Assembly (NCBI GenBank): GCA_019352135.1
Contig: JABBNX010000001.1
Span: 24,750-88,749 of the forward strand
Length of the DNA: 64,000 nt
Source: Pseudomonadota bacterium
GTDB taxonomy: Bacteria > Desulfobacterota > Desulfuromonadia > Geobacterales > Pseudopelobacteraceae
Direction of reading: 5' to 3'
The notes under the pieces were generated by a model that saw nothing but the letters and a program-made list of their open reading frames with translations, was not told the DNA's origin and searched no databases. A program made the translations under genes and the position numbers. How positions within the stretch are numbered: position 1 is the stretch's first letter; every line of letters starts with the position of its first letter. This document shows positions 42,517-53,125 of this stretch, piece after piece.

Positions 42517-43275
42517 ATGACAAACAAAATAAAGATTCAAAATCTGAACGTTTATTTCGGCGAGACGCATGCGATCAAGGATGTGTCACTGGATGTGCTG
42601 CAAAACAGAGTGACCGCCATCATCGGTCCTTCGGGGTGCGGCAAATCAACCTTGCTGCGTTCCATAAACAGGATGCACGATATGGTTGCCTCGGCACGAG
42701 TTACGGGAAGCATCCTTCTGGACAGCACCGATATTTACGATCGATCCAGTAATCCCGTGCTCATCCGCCGTCGGGTTGGCATGGTATTTCAGAAACCGAA
42801 TCCCTTTCCAGCCATGTCGATCTATGATAACGTTATTGCCGGCTACAAATTGAGCGGTCGTCTGGTCAGGGCGGATGCAGACGAAATTGTTGAGTCGAGC
42901 CTGAAACGGGTTGCGCTCTGGGATGAAGTCAAGGACCGGCTCAAAGCAAATGCCATGGAACTTTCAGGCGGACAGCAGCAGCGTCTCTGCATCGCACGGA
43001 CGATTGCCGTCAAGCCGGACGTGATCCTGATGGATGAACCCGCTTCGGCTCTTGACCCGCTCTCTACCCTCAAGATAGAGGAGCTGATAGAAGAACTGAA
43101 AGACAAGTATACTATTGTTATTGTTACTCATAACATGCAGCAGGCTGCCAGAGTGTCGGATATAACAGCCTTCTTTTACCTCGGGGAGCTGATTGAAGCC
43201 GGAGATACACGGACAATTTTTACCAACCCGGAGAAAAAACAGACTGAAGACTATATCACCGGAAGGTTCGGTTAG
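42517..43275 (+). CDS. pstB: Phosphate ABC transporter ATP-binding protein
   Basis: 252 aa; [52 protein letters not shown]. Confidence 0.96.
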   Translation: MTNKIKIQNLNVYFGETHAIKDVSLDVLQNRVTAIIGPSGCGKSTLLRSINRMHDMVASARVTGSILLDSTDIYDRSSNPVLIRRRVGMVFQKPNPFPAMSIYDNVIAGYKLSGRLVRADADEIVESSLKRVALWDEVKDRLKANAMELSGGQQQRLCIARTIAVKPDVILMDEPASALDPLSTLKIEELIEELKDKYTIVIVTHNMQQAARVSDITAFFYLGELIEAGDTRTIFTNPEKKQTEDYITGRFG

Positions 43276-43331
43276 TCTTTTATGACGTTGTATTATTGCA
43301 AACCAGAAACAAAATGCACAGCAAAACCTGT

Positions 43332-43418
43332 CTCACGCGGAGACGCCAAGACGCAAAGTCAAACTATGAATCTAACAATTTTGAAATACTTTTCTTTGCG
43401 GCTTAGCGTCTTTGCGTG
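43332..43418. repeat. Dispersed-type palindromic repeat between pstB and phoU
   Basis: ctcacgcggagacgccaagacgcaaag ... ctttgcggcttagcgtctttgcgtga near-perfect inverted arms of about 26 nt. Confidence 0.75.
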
Positions 43419-43458
43419 AAAAAGTTTTTTAACCGGTTTGTCCGGATAAGGAGAGATA

Positions 43459-44130
43459 ATGCAGCGCGAACACATTAGTACCGTATTTGACATTGAGTTG
43501 AATGAACTGAAACAGAGTATTCTGGTCATGGGGGGAAAGGTTGAGTTGATGATCGCCAACTCGATCACGTCGCTGGTAGACAGGGATATTCCCTTGGCCG
43601 AGCGTACTGTTGCCTTTGATCATGAGATCAATGCTGCCGAGATGTCTATTGATGAACGTTGTCTGGAGCTGCTGGCATTGCGGCAACCGGCTGCCCGGGA
43701 CCTCCGTTTCATTACGATCGCGCTCAAGATTGTTACCGATCTGGAACGTATGGGCGATCAATGTGCCAATATTGCTAAACGCGCCCGGGAGTTGAGTGAG
43801 GAGCCACCGCTCAAGCCATATATCGACATTCCTCGTATGGCCCACTGGGCCGAGGTGATGGTCAAGGAGGCGCTCGACGCTTTTGTGCGCGGTGATTCGG
43901 ACCTGGCTGTCAAGGTTTGCAAGGATGATAGTTTCGTCGATGACCTCAATACACAGATTCAGAGAGAACTTCTGACCTTCATGATTGAAGACCCGACGAC
44001 GATTTCCCGAGCCATGAAACTCAACTATATCTCAAAATCATTGGAGCGTATTGCCGATCACGCTACCAATATTGCCGAGATGGTTATCTTTATGGTCAAA
44101 GGGAAGGATATTCGGCACACGATTGCGTAG
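43459..44130 (+). CDS. phoU: Phosphate transport system regulator
   Basis: 223 aa; tandem PhoU repeats (RDLRFITIALKIVTDLERMGDQCANIAKRA; LNYISKSLERIADHATNIAEMVIFMVKG). Confidence 0.95.
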   Translation: MQREHISTVFDIELNELKQSILVMGGKVELMIANSITSLVDRDIPLAERTVAFDHEINAAEMSIDERCLELLALRQPAARDLRFITIALKIVTDLERMGDQCANIAKRARELSEEPPLKPYIDIPRMAHWAEVMVKEALDAFVRGDSDLAVKVCKDDSFVDDLNTQIQRELLTFMIEDPTTISRAMKLNYISKSLERIADHATNIAEMVIFMVKGKDIRHTIA

Positions 44131-44177
44131 CAAACAGAACTGTGTGGTAAATGATGCAGAAAATACCAGTGTAATGA

Positions 44178-44212
44178 AGCCGCTAATCACCATGTCTGAT
44201 TAGCGGCTTTGG
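44178..44212 (+). terminator. Rho-independent-like terminator after phoU
   Basis: agccgctaatcaccatgtctgattagcggcttt stem-loop. Confidence 0.75.
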
Positions 44213-44397
44213 TATGTGCACCATTACTTATTGATTCTATTCGCTTCCATGAGAAGCAGGTGGTGAAGATACATGGTAATGCCACCTCTGCAAGGCTCTT
44301 ATGGGTTTATCAATGGATGCGTCAGTCGGTCGGCATCCACTCAGGCATCCTCAAAGAGGTCCAGCCTGCTTTCATGGCGTTCCAATACCCAACACAG

Positions 44398-45351
44398 TTA
44401 CCCGTATACTGCGGAAGAGGAGAGTGTTGAGGTTGCAGAGCTCTGGGCAAAATTGTTCAGGCTTGCCTGCATATAACTTTTGATTGCGGCGGCAAAGGTT
44501 GCCGAATCTGTAGATGTGCCGGTGGCGGATGCGGAGGAAGTGTCAGCACTCCCCCGCGTTTCGCTCCGGGTGCCCGTCTTGGTAACTGCTGCTGCCAATT
44601 CACTCTTGCTGACGGTACCGTCCTTATTGGTGTCCATGGCATCAAAAATATTCTGGACGGCTGAGCTGTCTCCTGAAGCAGCCGAAGAAGAGCTGCTATC
44701 ATTATTTGTTAACGCTGCCAATAATTCACTTGCGCTGACAATACCATCTTTATTCGTATCAAGGACGTCGAAGTCCGTATTGCTTGATGCGCTGTCAGAT
44801 GACGAAGAACTGCTATCCGCCGGAGGTGGCGGAGGCCCTTGAGCATGTCGCTGCTGACCGGCCTTATCAACGGCAGCATCGGATTCACTCTTGCTGATGG
44901 AGCCGTCCTGATTCGTATCCAGGGCAGCGAATACTTTACTGACATCGCTACTGCTTTGATTTGAGTCGGCCATCAACGTCGTCAATTCATCCTTGCTGAT
45001 ACTGCCATCCCCGTTCTGATCGGCGCCACTGAATACCTTGTCCTTCAGGTCCGAGGATGAGCCGGGTGCCGTTTTTTGGCTTTGCATCTGCTGGGCCAGC
45101 TTGGCAATTCCGGCATCTGATTCAAGCCTGCTGATGGCGCTGTCACCGGTAGTATCAATATTCTTGAATATTTCGTCAATACTAGGTCCGCCCTGCGCAC
45201 CATTCGCCTGTTGGGCCTGCTGGTACGCACTCATCTCTTGTTTGTCGATCTTGTTGTCGCTGTTGCTGTCCACCGCCTTGAACATCTCATCCTGCATCTT
45301 CTTCAGTTCGGCGGCAGATAATCCGCCTGTGCTGCTGATTGAACTCACCAT
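44398..45351 (-). CDS. EF-hand calcium-binding protein with six EF-hand-like loops
   Basis: DSNSDNKIDKQE, DTTGDSAISRLE, DQNGDGSISKDE, DTNQDGSISKSE, DTNKDGIVSASE, DTNKDGTVSKSE loops; Ser-rich linkers. Confidence 0.85.
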   Translation of the reverse strand: MVSSISSTGGLSAAELKKMQDEMFKAVDSNSDNKIDKQEMSAYQQAQQANGAQGGPSIDEIFKNIDTTGDSAISRLESDAGIAKLAQQMQSQKTAPGSSSDLKDKVFSGADQNGDGSISKDELTTLMADSNQSSSDVSKVFAALDTNQDGSISKSESDAAVDKAGQQRHAQGPPPPPADSSSSSSDSASSNTDFDVLDTNKDGIVSASELLAALTNNDSSSSSAASGDSSAVQNIFDAMDTNKDGTVSKSELAAAVTKTGTRSETRGSADTSSASATGTSTDSATFAAAIKSYMQASLNNFAQSSATSTLSSSAVYG

Positions 45352-45659
45352 TTTACGTGCTCCTTTCTTTTTTTGCGCCCGCATACATCATGCCACAGGC
45401 ATGCGGTCGCTCGCGCCGTGCAAGTGAACATTTCTTACGCCGTATCCATTTTATCTCTGATGACTGGCTCCTTTCCCGATAGATTTAATGCCGCTTGTTG
45501 TCCCACCCCCCTTCGTTTAATAGTTTGAGAATGCTTCTTAGCAACAGAATGTGCATGAAATGTGTAAATAATAAGGAAATACAGCCTCCGTTCAGAATGC
45601 CTCTGTTTCAGAGGTCTTCCCTGTGATAAATACAGACATGGAGAACGGGAGGTGTCGTT

Positions 45660-47099
45660 ATGAAGATAGGTGTCACGCACAAGCTGTTTTTGGTAATCCT
45701 TACGGCGGCCATCCTGGCCGTGGTCAGCTCTGCCCTGATCATGCAATGGAGCCTCAGCAGAGGCTTTCTCGCGTTTGTCAATTCGATGGAAAAAAAGGGA
45801 ATATCCCGATTGGCTGCCGAACTTGAGGAAAACTACCGGACTGAGCAAAGTTGGGATTTTCTGCGACGTGATCCGGCACGGTGGCGTAGTTTGGTTGTGG
45901 CTTCTTTGCCAGATGCGGTTCCTCCGCCACCGGAAGATAAAATATCGCCCGACGTGTCCCGGAAACATTTTGATACCGACAAGCCAAGGCCATTGCCGCC
46001 ACATTTGGCGCGACAATTTGATCAACGCCTGTTTCTTCTAGATGCCGACAGGAGGGCGTTGATTGATCACGGGGAAGTGCCGGTTGATACTGCAACAACT
46101 CCTCTGCACTTTCAAGGGAAGGTGATAGGTTATCTGGGGCTGCTGCCTCGCAAAAATATTTCCGATGCACCGCAGCAACGCTTTCTGAAAGAACAGAGGA
46201 CGGCATTTGTATTAGTGGCTGCAGTTGTTGTGCTGCTGTCCGCACTAGTTTCTCTATTGCTGGCCAGGCGTCTTGTGCGACCGCTCAGGGTCCTTGCGCA
46301 GGCAACCCATCAGTTAGCAGTCGGCAGTTTTGCTGTCCGGGTTCCGGTAACGTCCCGCGATGAATTGGGCCAACTTGCCAATGACTTTAATGCATTGGCA
46401 TTGGCGCTGGAAAAGAGCGAGCTGACGCGTCGCCATTGGGTTGCTGATATCTCGCATGAACTGCGGACCCCCCTTGCTATTCTGCAGGGCGAAATCGAAG
46501 CTCTGCAAGACGGCATCCGCCAGCCGAATTATGCCACAATCCATTCACTGCACAGCGAAGTACTTCGGCTCAGCAGGCTGGTCGATGACCTGTATCAGCT
46601 CTCGCTGTCGGACGTCGGGGCGCTCACGTATAAAAAAACCGAGCTGAACCTGGCTGCAGTACTGGCGGAATCTATAGGCGTTTACCGTGTGAAGTTTCTC
46701 TCCAAGAAGATTCTGCTTAAAGAAAATAGCACTGGAAAAGGTGCCGTTGTTTTTGGCGATCAGGAACGATTGCATCAGCTTTTTACCAATTTGCTCGACA
46801 ATGCCCTGAAATACACCGACTCCGGTGGGGAGTTGGAGATAGTCCTGCAACAGTTTGGCACCATGGTGACGGTCGATTTTATGGATTCGGTCCCCGGTGT
46901 CGCATCGCCCGACCTGGACAAACTGTTTGCGCGACTCTACCGGGTGGAGTCCTCCCGTAACCGTTCTAACGGCGGAGCCGGGTTGGGACTCTCAATCTGC
47001 CGCAACATTGTCGAGGCTCATGAGGGAAGTATCACGGCACAAGGTTCGCCACTTGGTGGGCTTTGGGTCAGGATAGAGTTGCCGGGAGTCAAAGTATGA
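45660..47099 (+). CDS. BaeS-like envelope-stress sensor histidine kinase
   Basis: 479 aa; HAMP, VADISHELRTPLAILQGEIEALQDGIR, NGGAGLGLSICRNIVEAHEG. Confidence 0.85.
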   Translation: MKIGVTHKLFLVILTAAILAVVSSALIMQWSLSRGFLAFVNSMEKKGISRLAAELEENYRTEQSWDFLRRDPARWRSLVVASLPDAVPPPPEDKISPDVSRKHFDTDKPRPLPPHLARQFDQRLFLLDADRRALIDHGEVPVDTATTPLHFQGKVIGYLGLLPRKNISDAPQQRFLKEQRTAFVLVAAVVVLLSALVSLLLARRLVRPLRVLAQATHQLAVGSFAVRVPVTSRDELGQLANDFNALALALEKSELTRRHWVADISHELRTPLAILQGEIEALQDGIRQPNYATIHSLHSEVLRLSRLVDDLYQLSLSDVGALTYKKTELNLAAVLAESIGVYRVKFLSKKILLKENSTGKGAVVFGDQERLHQLFTNLLDNALKYTDSGGELEIVLQQFGTMVTVDFMDSVPGVASPDLDKLFARLYRVESSRNRSNGGAGLGLSICRNIVEAHEGSITAQGSPLGGLWVRIELPGVKV

Positions 47100-47776
47100 G
47101 CGGGCTAATTTTGATCGTAGAAGATGAAGTGAAGCTGGCACTGATTTTAACTGATTATCTTCATCAAGCCGGCTTTGAGACGTACTCTCTTGGAGATGGT
47201 CTGGCGGTGGTGCCATGGGTACGGCAGAATCAACCGCAGTTGATTCTGCTTGATTTAATGCTGCCCGGGATTGGTGGGCTGAATATCTGTCGGGAAATCC
47301 GTTCTTTCTCTTCAGTGCCGATTATCATGACAACTGCGAGAGTAGAGGAGATAGACCGTTTGCTTGGTCTGGAGCTTGGTGCCGATGACTACATATGCAA
47401 GCCGTTCAGTCCTCGCGAGGTTGTCGCACGGGTCAAGGCGGTATTACGGCGGGGTGCCGATAGCGGGTCGGAGAACTCAACGGGGTTGGTTCTGGATGAG
47501 CTCAGCTACCGGGCAACCCTGAATGGTCATGATATTGACCTCACGGCAGTCGAATTCAAGCTGTTAAACCTTATGGCTGCAAACCCCGGCCGCATATATG
47601 GTCGTCAGCAACTGATGGATCATATCTATCCGGACCAGCGAATTGTCAGCGACCGTACTATTGACAGCCACATCAAGAAGCTTCGCAAAAAGCTGACCGC
47701 AGTCAGCCCGAAGGAGGAATTTATCCGGTCGCTGTACGGCGTCGGCTACAAATTCGAGCCAAGCTGGAACTTGTAG
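47096..47776 (+). CDS. OmpR-family response regulator (BaeR-like)
   Basis: REC (ILIVEDEVKLALILTDYLHQAGF..LLDLMLPGIGG) plus winged helix; overlaps the kinase stop. Confidence 0.87.
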   Translation: MSGLILIVEDEVKLALILTDYLHQAGFETYSLGDGLAVVPWVRQNQPQLILLDLMLPGIGGLNICREIRSFSSVPIIMTTARVEEIDRLLGLELGADDYICKPFSPREVVARVKAVLRRGADSGSENSTGLVLDELSYRATLNGHDIDLTAVEFKLLNLMAANPGRIYGRQQLMDHIYPDQRIVSDRTIDSHIKKLRKKLTAVSPKEEFIRSLYGVGYKFEPSWNL

Positions 47777-47990
47777 CGCATGGTTGTCCACGCTCTGACT
47801 ATTCATTTTGAATGATTAGTCAGACAAGAAAACATTCTTCCTACTGCCACATGCGGCCAATCTGAAAAGATAAATCCGCAATTCTTGTTGTGTGTAAAAA
47901 AGTGTTTGTATTTTTTTTAAAGGGAGGTACAATAAGAACTATATAATATAGTGCGTTGTCGACCATCATTTTAAAAAGGGGGGATATAGT

Positions 47991-48392
47991 ATGTCAGCCG
48001 TGGTATCGGGCCTTGCCCAGACGCTCCCGCCTCTTTTAACCGAGAAGTCGAACTCACCCCCGCAGGGAAACAATCCACAAAATTCTGGTGCGGCTTTATC
48101 GGACAAGGCAAGTGTTTCCGATACGGTCAGCTTCTCCTCCCAGTCGCAGCAGTCAAAACCTGATGTAGCGAAAGAAGAAGTAAAAAAGGAACAGACAAAA
48201 AAAGTAAGCAGCAGTGAAAAATCAGGCAGCATGATGGCCAAAGTACAGTTTGTCTATAATCAGAAAGGTGATTTGAGTGTCCGGTATATGGATGCGGCTA
48301 ACAGGCTTATCTATCAGGTGCCTTCAGAGCTAATGTTGCGTATGAAGGAGGCTGCTTCAAAGCTGGAGTCACCGCTGGATATGAAGGCATAG
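47991..48392 (+). CDS. Small protein with disordered N-terminus and FlaG-like C-terminus
   Basis: 133 aa; SDTVSFSSQSQQ motif; C-term VQFVYNQKGDLSVRYMDAANRLIYQVPSELMLRMKEAA; strong RBS aaggggg. Confidence 0.6.
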   Translation: MSAVVSGLAQTLPPLLTEKSNSPPQGNNPQNSGAALSDKASVSDTVSFSSQSQQSKPDVAKEEVKKEQTKKVSSSEKSGSMMAKVQFVYNQKGDLSVRYMDAANRLIYQVPSELMLRMKEAASKLESPLDMKA

Positions 48393-48422
48393 ACGGCGGG
48401 ATTGTTTTATAAGTCTGAAATG

Positions 48423-48456
48423 AAAAGAGGAAACCAGCAGTGGTTTCCTCTTTTTG
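48423..48456. terminator. Bidirectional-type terminator between convergent small genes
   Basis: aaaagaggaaaccagcagtggtttcctcttttt. Confidence 0.8.
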
Positions 48457-48488
48457 TTCCTACGGCACCTCTTCAGTTGCGGCGTGGT

Positions 48489-48803
48489 TTACTGATTCGC
48501 ACTCACGCTTGCATATGCTTTCACTGCATTTCTTTGAGTAGAACTTTTCTCTGTATCAGCTTTGTTGCTTGCCTGTTGCTCATCCTTTTTCCTGGCGGTT
48601 TCTTTGGCAACGGCGTTCTTGTCGTCAGCCATTTTCAATGCTTGAGACGAAATAGTTACGGTATCTGTCTGCACCACTTTTGCAGCCTTCTGAGCGTCTT
48701 GGGCACCTTGAGGCACTGAGGACTGAAGGTCAGCCGTAATCTGTGGGTTAACCTGAATCGGACTAGCCAAAACACTGCTCGGTGATAATGCCGCCATAGC
48801 CAT
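48489..48803 (-). CDS. Small low-complexity protein with DTVTISS motif
   Basis: MAMAALSPSSVLASPIQVNPQITADLQ...VVQTDTVTISSQALKMADD; ggaggtgaaaccc RBS. Confidence 0.6.
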   Translation of the reverse strand: MAMAALSPSSVLASPIQVNPQITADLQSSVPQGAQDAQKAAKVVQTDTVTISSQALKMADDKNAVAKETARKKDEQQASNKADTEKSSTQRNAVKAYASVSANQ

Positions 48804-49213
48804 GGGTTTCACCTCCTCGTAACTGTCCCATCTACCAATAGTACGTCTGTATATTCTGCTTATCCAGTGAGTTAAGCAAGAAATTTTTTCAAGCACTATT
48901 TTAAATTACATTCAGTATGTATTCAGCTTCCGAACATTTCCAAGCCTTGTTGAGGTACGTATGGAAAAAAGTGAGCCATACTCAATTCCAGAGTGTAACT
49001 TTTCTTTTTTTAACCGTCGGGGAAATTTACATAACTACCGCACTTTATTCAGCCACATAATTAACTTGCCACACAAAATCAGTAGGTTAATAGCCGGCAT
49101 GCTATATGCTGGCACCTTTTGTTGAACTGAATCAACTATAAACGGTACATTCGAAAATAATAAAATATATGTGGAGCCAGAGCAAATAGCAAAGTTTGGC
49201 TTCGAGGTTTGAA

Positions 49214-51685
49214 ATGGAATTATTACAGGGCAATACGGGTGGGTACAAGTTACTGTATGTGGAGGATGAGAAAACGACCCGTGTCGTACTCAGTAAAATT
49301 ATTACGCAGAAATATCCTGACCTGAAATTGTTCGTCGCAGAAGATGGCGCTGCAGGATTGGAAATGTACCGGGCTATACGGCCGGATATCGTCTTGGCCG
49401 ACATGAATATTCCGGTCATGGACGGTATTCAGATGGCTCGGGAGATCAAGACGCTTGATGCAGAGGCTATCATTATTGCGGTGACGGCACATAATGATTC
49501 CTATTATCTTCAGAGTGCTATCGAGATCGGCATCAGTCACTATGTATTAAAACCCGTTGTCAGTGACATTCTGTTTGCTGTGATAGATGAAACTATAGAA
49601 AAGCTCAGTTTGAAACGACAACTCGCTGAACAGGAACGGCATATTCGCAAGAGTGAACTGCAACTCGCGAGAGCACAGAAAATAGCCCATCTTGGTTGTT
49701 GGGAATGGGATGTTGTCACTGGCAGAACGCACTGGTCAGACGAACTGTACCGGATTTTTGGTATGGTGCCGGCATCAGTCCCGGCATCATACAAAGGACT
49801 TCTGGAGAGAGTCCATCCGGACGATCGTGAAGCAGTGAAAAAGGTTGTTCAGGATGCCTTGAAGAAACGTCAATCAATTATCAGCCATTACTGCCGTATC
49901 GTGCGGCCTGATGGCTCAATACGTACTATCCACGGCCAAGGAGAAGTACTTGTTAATGACTCCGGCAAAATCATCTCAGTGGTCGGCACCTCCCATGATG
50001 TGACCGAAAGCAGGAAGATGGAAGAAGAACGTGCCCAACTGGCAATGATTGTGGAATCCTCGAATGATGCGATTTTCAGTATTTCCCTGGACAATGTCAT
50101 TACGAGTTGGAACAGGGGAGCGGAAAAAATTTTCGGTTATACTGCCGCGGAGATAATCGGTGGTCAGATTTTTACCCTGATTCCCGCGGATCGTAGTGAT
50201 GAAAGATCGCATATCAAACAGAAAATTTTGCGCGATGAACAGGTCCGGCATTTTGAAACCATTCGTATCAGAAAAGATGGCAGCTCAATCTATGTATCAA
50301 TTACAACCTCACCGTTACTGGATGCAGACGGAAAAATTATCGGGAATTCAGTCATTGCCCGCGACGTGACAGAGCGCAAACAGATGGAAGAGCTTATCAA
50401 GCATCAGGCACTCCACGACACCCTGACCGATTTGCCGAACCGGCAGCTTTTCCTGGACTTCCTCTCTCTGGAGCTGGCCCAAGCGCGCCGTGATGAGAGT
50501 AAACTGGCCTTGCTTTTCCTGGATCTCAACGGTTTCAAACAGGTAAACGACACCTTGGGACACAGTTGCGGTGACCGCCTCTTGCAGGAAGTGGCGCAAA
50601 GGCTCAGAGCCTGCATCCGAGAGGCAGATACCGTGGCCCGCCTTGGTGGGGATGAATTTACGGTGCTGATGCCGGCCCTTGGACAGACGGATGATGTAGG
50701 GGTCGTGCTGAGAAAAATCCTGAGGGTATTTGAAACTCCGTTTATTCTCGAAGGCGTTGCCGTGAACACTACCACCAGTATCGGTATCTGCATGTTTCCT
50801 GACGATGGCGAGGGTAGTGATGAGCTGATGAAAAAAGCGGATATCGCAATGTATGACGCGAAAGGCTCCGGCAGGAACTCGTACCAGTTCTATAACGCCG
50901 AAATTAATTCACGTACCATTAAACGGCAAAAGATGGAGGGCTTCCTTCGCCAGGCCGTGGACAGGGGAGAGCTGGAACTGTTATTTCAGCCGCTAGTATT
51001 CAGCGACACTCGTGGCATTATCGGAGCAGAAGCACTTCTCAGATGGCGGCATCCTGAACAGGGGTTGCTGGTTCCGGATCAATTCCTTGCGATTGCAGAA
51101 GACAGCGGAGTAATTGTGCCTATCGGTGAGTGGGTAATCCGTCATGCCTGTGACCAGGCGCGGGCATGGAATGAGAAAGGCTATCAGCTAAGTGTTTCGG
51201 TGAATATCTCAAATCGCCAGTTTCACCAGCCGAATCTTGTTGAAAAGACGGCCCGGATTCTTGCGGAAACAGGATTGGCACCGCACCGGTTGGAATTTGA
51301 TGTCACAGAGAAGACTCTCATGGCGAATATTGATTATTCGCTACACAGCATGCAGGCATTAACTGAAATGGGCGTCACCCTCGCCATAGATAATTTTGGC
51401 TGTGGGTCATCCTCATTACACTGGATAAAAAAAATGCATACCAACAGGGTAAAGATTGACAAGAGTTTCGTACAGAACATGCTGTCCGAAACCGATGATC
51501 TGGCGGTGGTCAAGGCTGTCATCGCCATGTCGCATAATATGAGAATGACAGTGGTCGCAAACGGTGTAGAAACGGAGGAACAATTGTCAGTGATCAAGCA
51601 AAGTGGCTGTGATCAATTGCAGGGATATGTGATAAGTGAACCGCTGTATCCGGATGATTTTGAACAGCTGGTAGTAAACTGTTGA
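49214..51685 (+). CDS. Response regulator REC-PAS-PAS-GGDEF-EAL protein
   Basis: REC (LLYVEDEKTTRVVL..VLADMNIPVMDG), PAS domains, RLGGDEFTVLMP, GAEALLRWRHPEQG, IDNFGCGSSSLHWIKKMHTNRVKIDKSFV. Confidence 0.9.
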   Translation: MELLQGNTGGYKLLYVEDEKTTRVVLSKIITQKYPDLKLFVAEDGAAGLEMYRAIRPDIVLADMNIPVMDGIQMAREIKTLDAEAIIIAVTAHNDSYYLQSAIEIGISHYVLKPVVSDILFAVIDETIEKLSLKRQLAEQERHIRKSELQLARAQKIAHLGCWEWDVVTGRTHWSDELYRIFGMVPASVPASYKGLLERVHPDDREAVKKVVQDALKKRQSIISHYCRIVRPDGSIRTIHGQGEVLVNDSGKIISVVGTSHDVTESRKMEEERAQLAMIVESSNDAIFSISLDNVITSWNRGAEKIFGYTAAEIIGGQIFTLIPADRSDERSHIKQKILRDEQVRHFETIRIRKDGSSIYVSITTSPLLDADGKIIGNSVIARDVTERKQMEELIKHQALHDTLTDLPNRQLFLDFLSLELAQARRDESKLALLFLDLNGFKQVNDTLGHSCGDRLLQEVAQRLRACIREADTVARLGGDEFTVLMPALGQTDDVGVVLRKILRVFETPFILEGVAVNTTTSIGICMFPDDGEGSDELMKKADIAMYDAKGSGRNSYQFYNAEINSRTIKRQKMEGFLRQAVDRGELELLFQPLVFSDTRGIIGAEALLRWRHPEQGLLVPDQFLAIAEDSGVIVPIGEWVIRHACDQARAWNEKGYQLSVSVNISNRQFHQPNLVEKTARILAETGLAPHRLEFDVTEKTLMANIDYSLHSMQALTEMGVTLAIDNFGCGSSSLHWIKKMHTNRVKIDKSFVQNMLSETDDLAVVKAVIAMSHNMRMTVVANGVETEEQLSVIKQSGCDQLQGYVISEPLYPDDFEQLVVNC

Positions 51686-51778
51686 TAGGAGTTTCAGACC
51701 TGTTTATTGTGCGGTTTAATCTTTTTCGGTCCTGTTTGAGTATGATATGCGATGACAGCTACCTCATAGAACATATTT

Positions 51779-52054
51779 TTATGCGTATGTAGAGAAACGT
51801 GTCTTGCCGGCAGAGCTTTTCAGTAATGCCTCTCTCTCGGCATTAATTACCGGTGTTGAGGGGGTCGAGCTTTTGGAGGGTTCCTGAGCAACCGTTGAAG
51901 GCGCTGACAAGGTAACAATATCCTCTGGGAGAGATGCGTGACGTGTATTATGAGGAGGAGCAGGTTTTGATGCTTTTGAAGTTTGCTCGGATGAAATCTT
52001 CCGGGTCGTTGTTGTAAAGCTGTTCTGAATGCTACTGGTATTAACTGGTTGCAT
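51779..52054 (-). CDS. Small low-complexity protein with DIVTLS motif
   Basis: 91 aa MQPVNTSSIQNSFTTTTRKISS...LPEDIVTLSAPSTVAQEPSKS. Confidence 0.5.
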   Translation of the reverse strand: MQPVNTSSIQNSFTTTTRKISSEQTSKASKPAPPHNTRHASLPEDIVTLSAPSTVAQEPSKSSTPSTPVINAEREALLKSSAGKTRFSTYA

Positions 52055-52366
52055 GTTCCAAAAACTCCCTGATGCTTGTGTGCCAAAAATATATATGATT
52101 ACTTCTGAACAGTATTCACGGTAAGAAGTATACTTGAATGGAATAAATTTAAACAGACTGTTTTTTCATGTTCCCCGTAAACCCCGCAGAAGTGTTTGTG
52201 GGGTTTATTAAATTCAATAGCGATAGTGGTGAAAATAACTTTTGCGGCAGTCATGCCAAAGTGTGCAGTAGTTGACGTTGAGCGTAAATTCCTTCAAAAT
52301 GGGTTCCCAATAGTCCGTGAGACAATTTCCACAAAAAGAAGTTTCATATAAAAAGAGGAGAACGGT

Positions 52367-53125
52367 ATGGAGAATTTTATTGCGACAGTACGGGAAACCG
52401 TCAATCCGGCTACACAGCCTGTCGGTGTCAATATGATGCATGATGTGGCATTGATTGATGGGTTGAAAATCAAGGTCCGTGGCAAACGACTGGCAATTTG
52501 CCAGCAAATTGCCTACAGCAGAATGTACTCCTGGTCAACCTGGGCAGATGCTTCGACGAGCCACTGTGCGCTCGGGGCGGCCTGTACGGGCCTGATTCCT
52601 CCTCCTCGGAGAGTGATCGATGGTACGGTAAATGCCGGTGTGTACCAGGAAAACCAGCAGGCCGCTGCAGCGATGCAGAAACAGATGCCACGAGTAGAGC
52701 AGGGTGTTGCAGGTGTGTTGACGTATCCGCTGGCGCGCCCCTTTAAAGAAGTGACGCCTGATCTGGTGGTGATCTATGTAAACTCCGCGCAAGCGATGCG
52801 TTTTGTGCAAGCTTTTCTTTATCACCAGGGAGGAGAGTTTGTAATGAGATCGTCAGGAGATGCGGGCGTTTGTTCCCGGGCTATCGCCCAAGTCACGTTG
52901 ACCGGAGCCCCGATTGTCGAAATACCATGCATGGGAGACCGGCGGTTTGCCATGGCCCAAGATCATGAATTGATTGTCGGAATTCCTTTTGCGTGGCTGG
53001 AACGCACAGCCGAGGGCCTTGCAGCAACACATAAAGCAGGAATAAGATATCCGATACCATTTCAGATTCCGTCTGAATGCGAATTACCACCTGATTATAT
53101 TACCAGTGAGAAGGATGCAGAATAG
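52367..53125 (+). CDS. DUF169 family protein
   Basis: 252 aa; QPVGVNMM, PDLVVIYVNSAQAMRFVQAFLYHQGGEF, DRRFAMAQDHELIVGIPFAW. Confidence 0.75.
   Translation: MENFIATVRETVNPATQPVGVNMMHDVALIDGLKIKVRGKRLAICQQIAYSRMYSWSTWADASTSHCALGAACTGLIPPPRRVIDGTVNAGVYQENQQAAAAMQKQMPRVEQGVAGVLTYPLARPFKEVTPDLVVIYVNSAQAMRFVQAFLYHQGGEFVMRSSGDAGVCSRAIAQVTLTGAPIVEIPCMGDRRFAMAQDHELIVGIPFAWLERTAEGLAATHKAGIRYPIPFQIPSECELPPDYITSEKDAE

Noticed and set aside
45435-46025. 196-aa minus-strand ORF
   Set aside because: Overlaps the sensor kinase start and promoter region on the opposite strand; no family motif.
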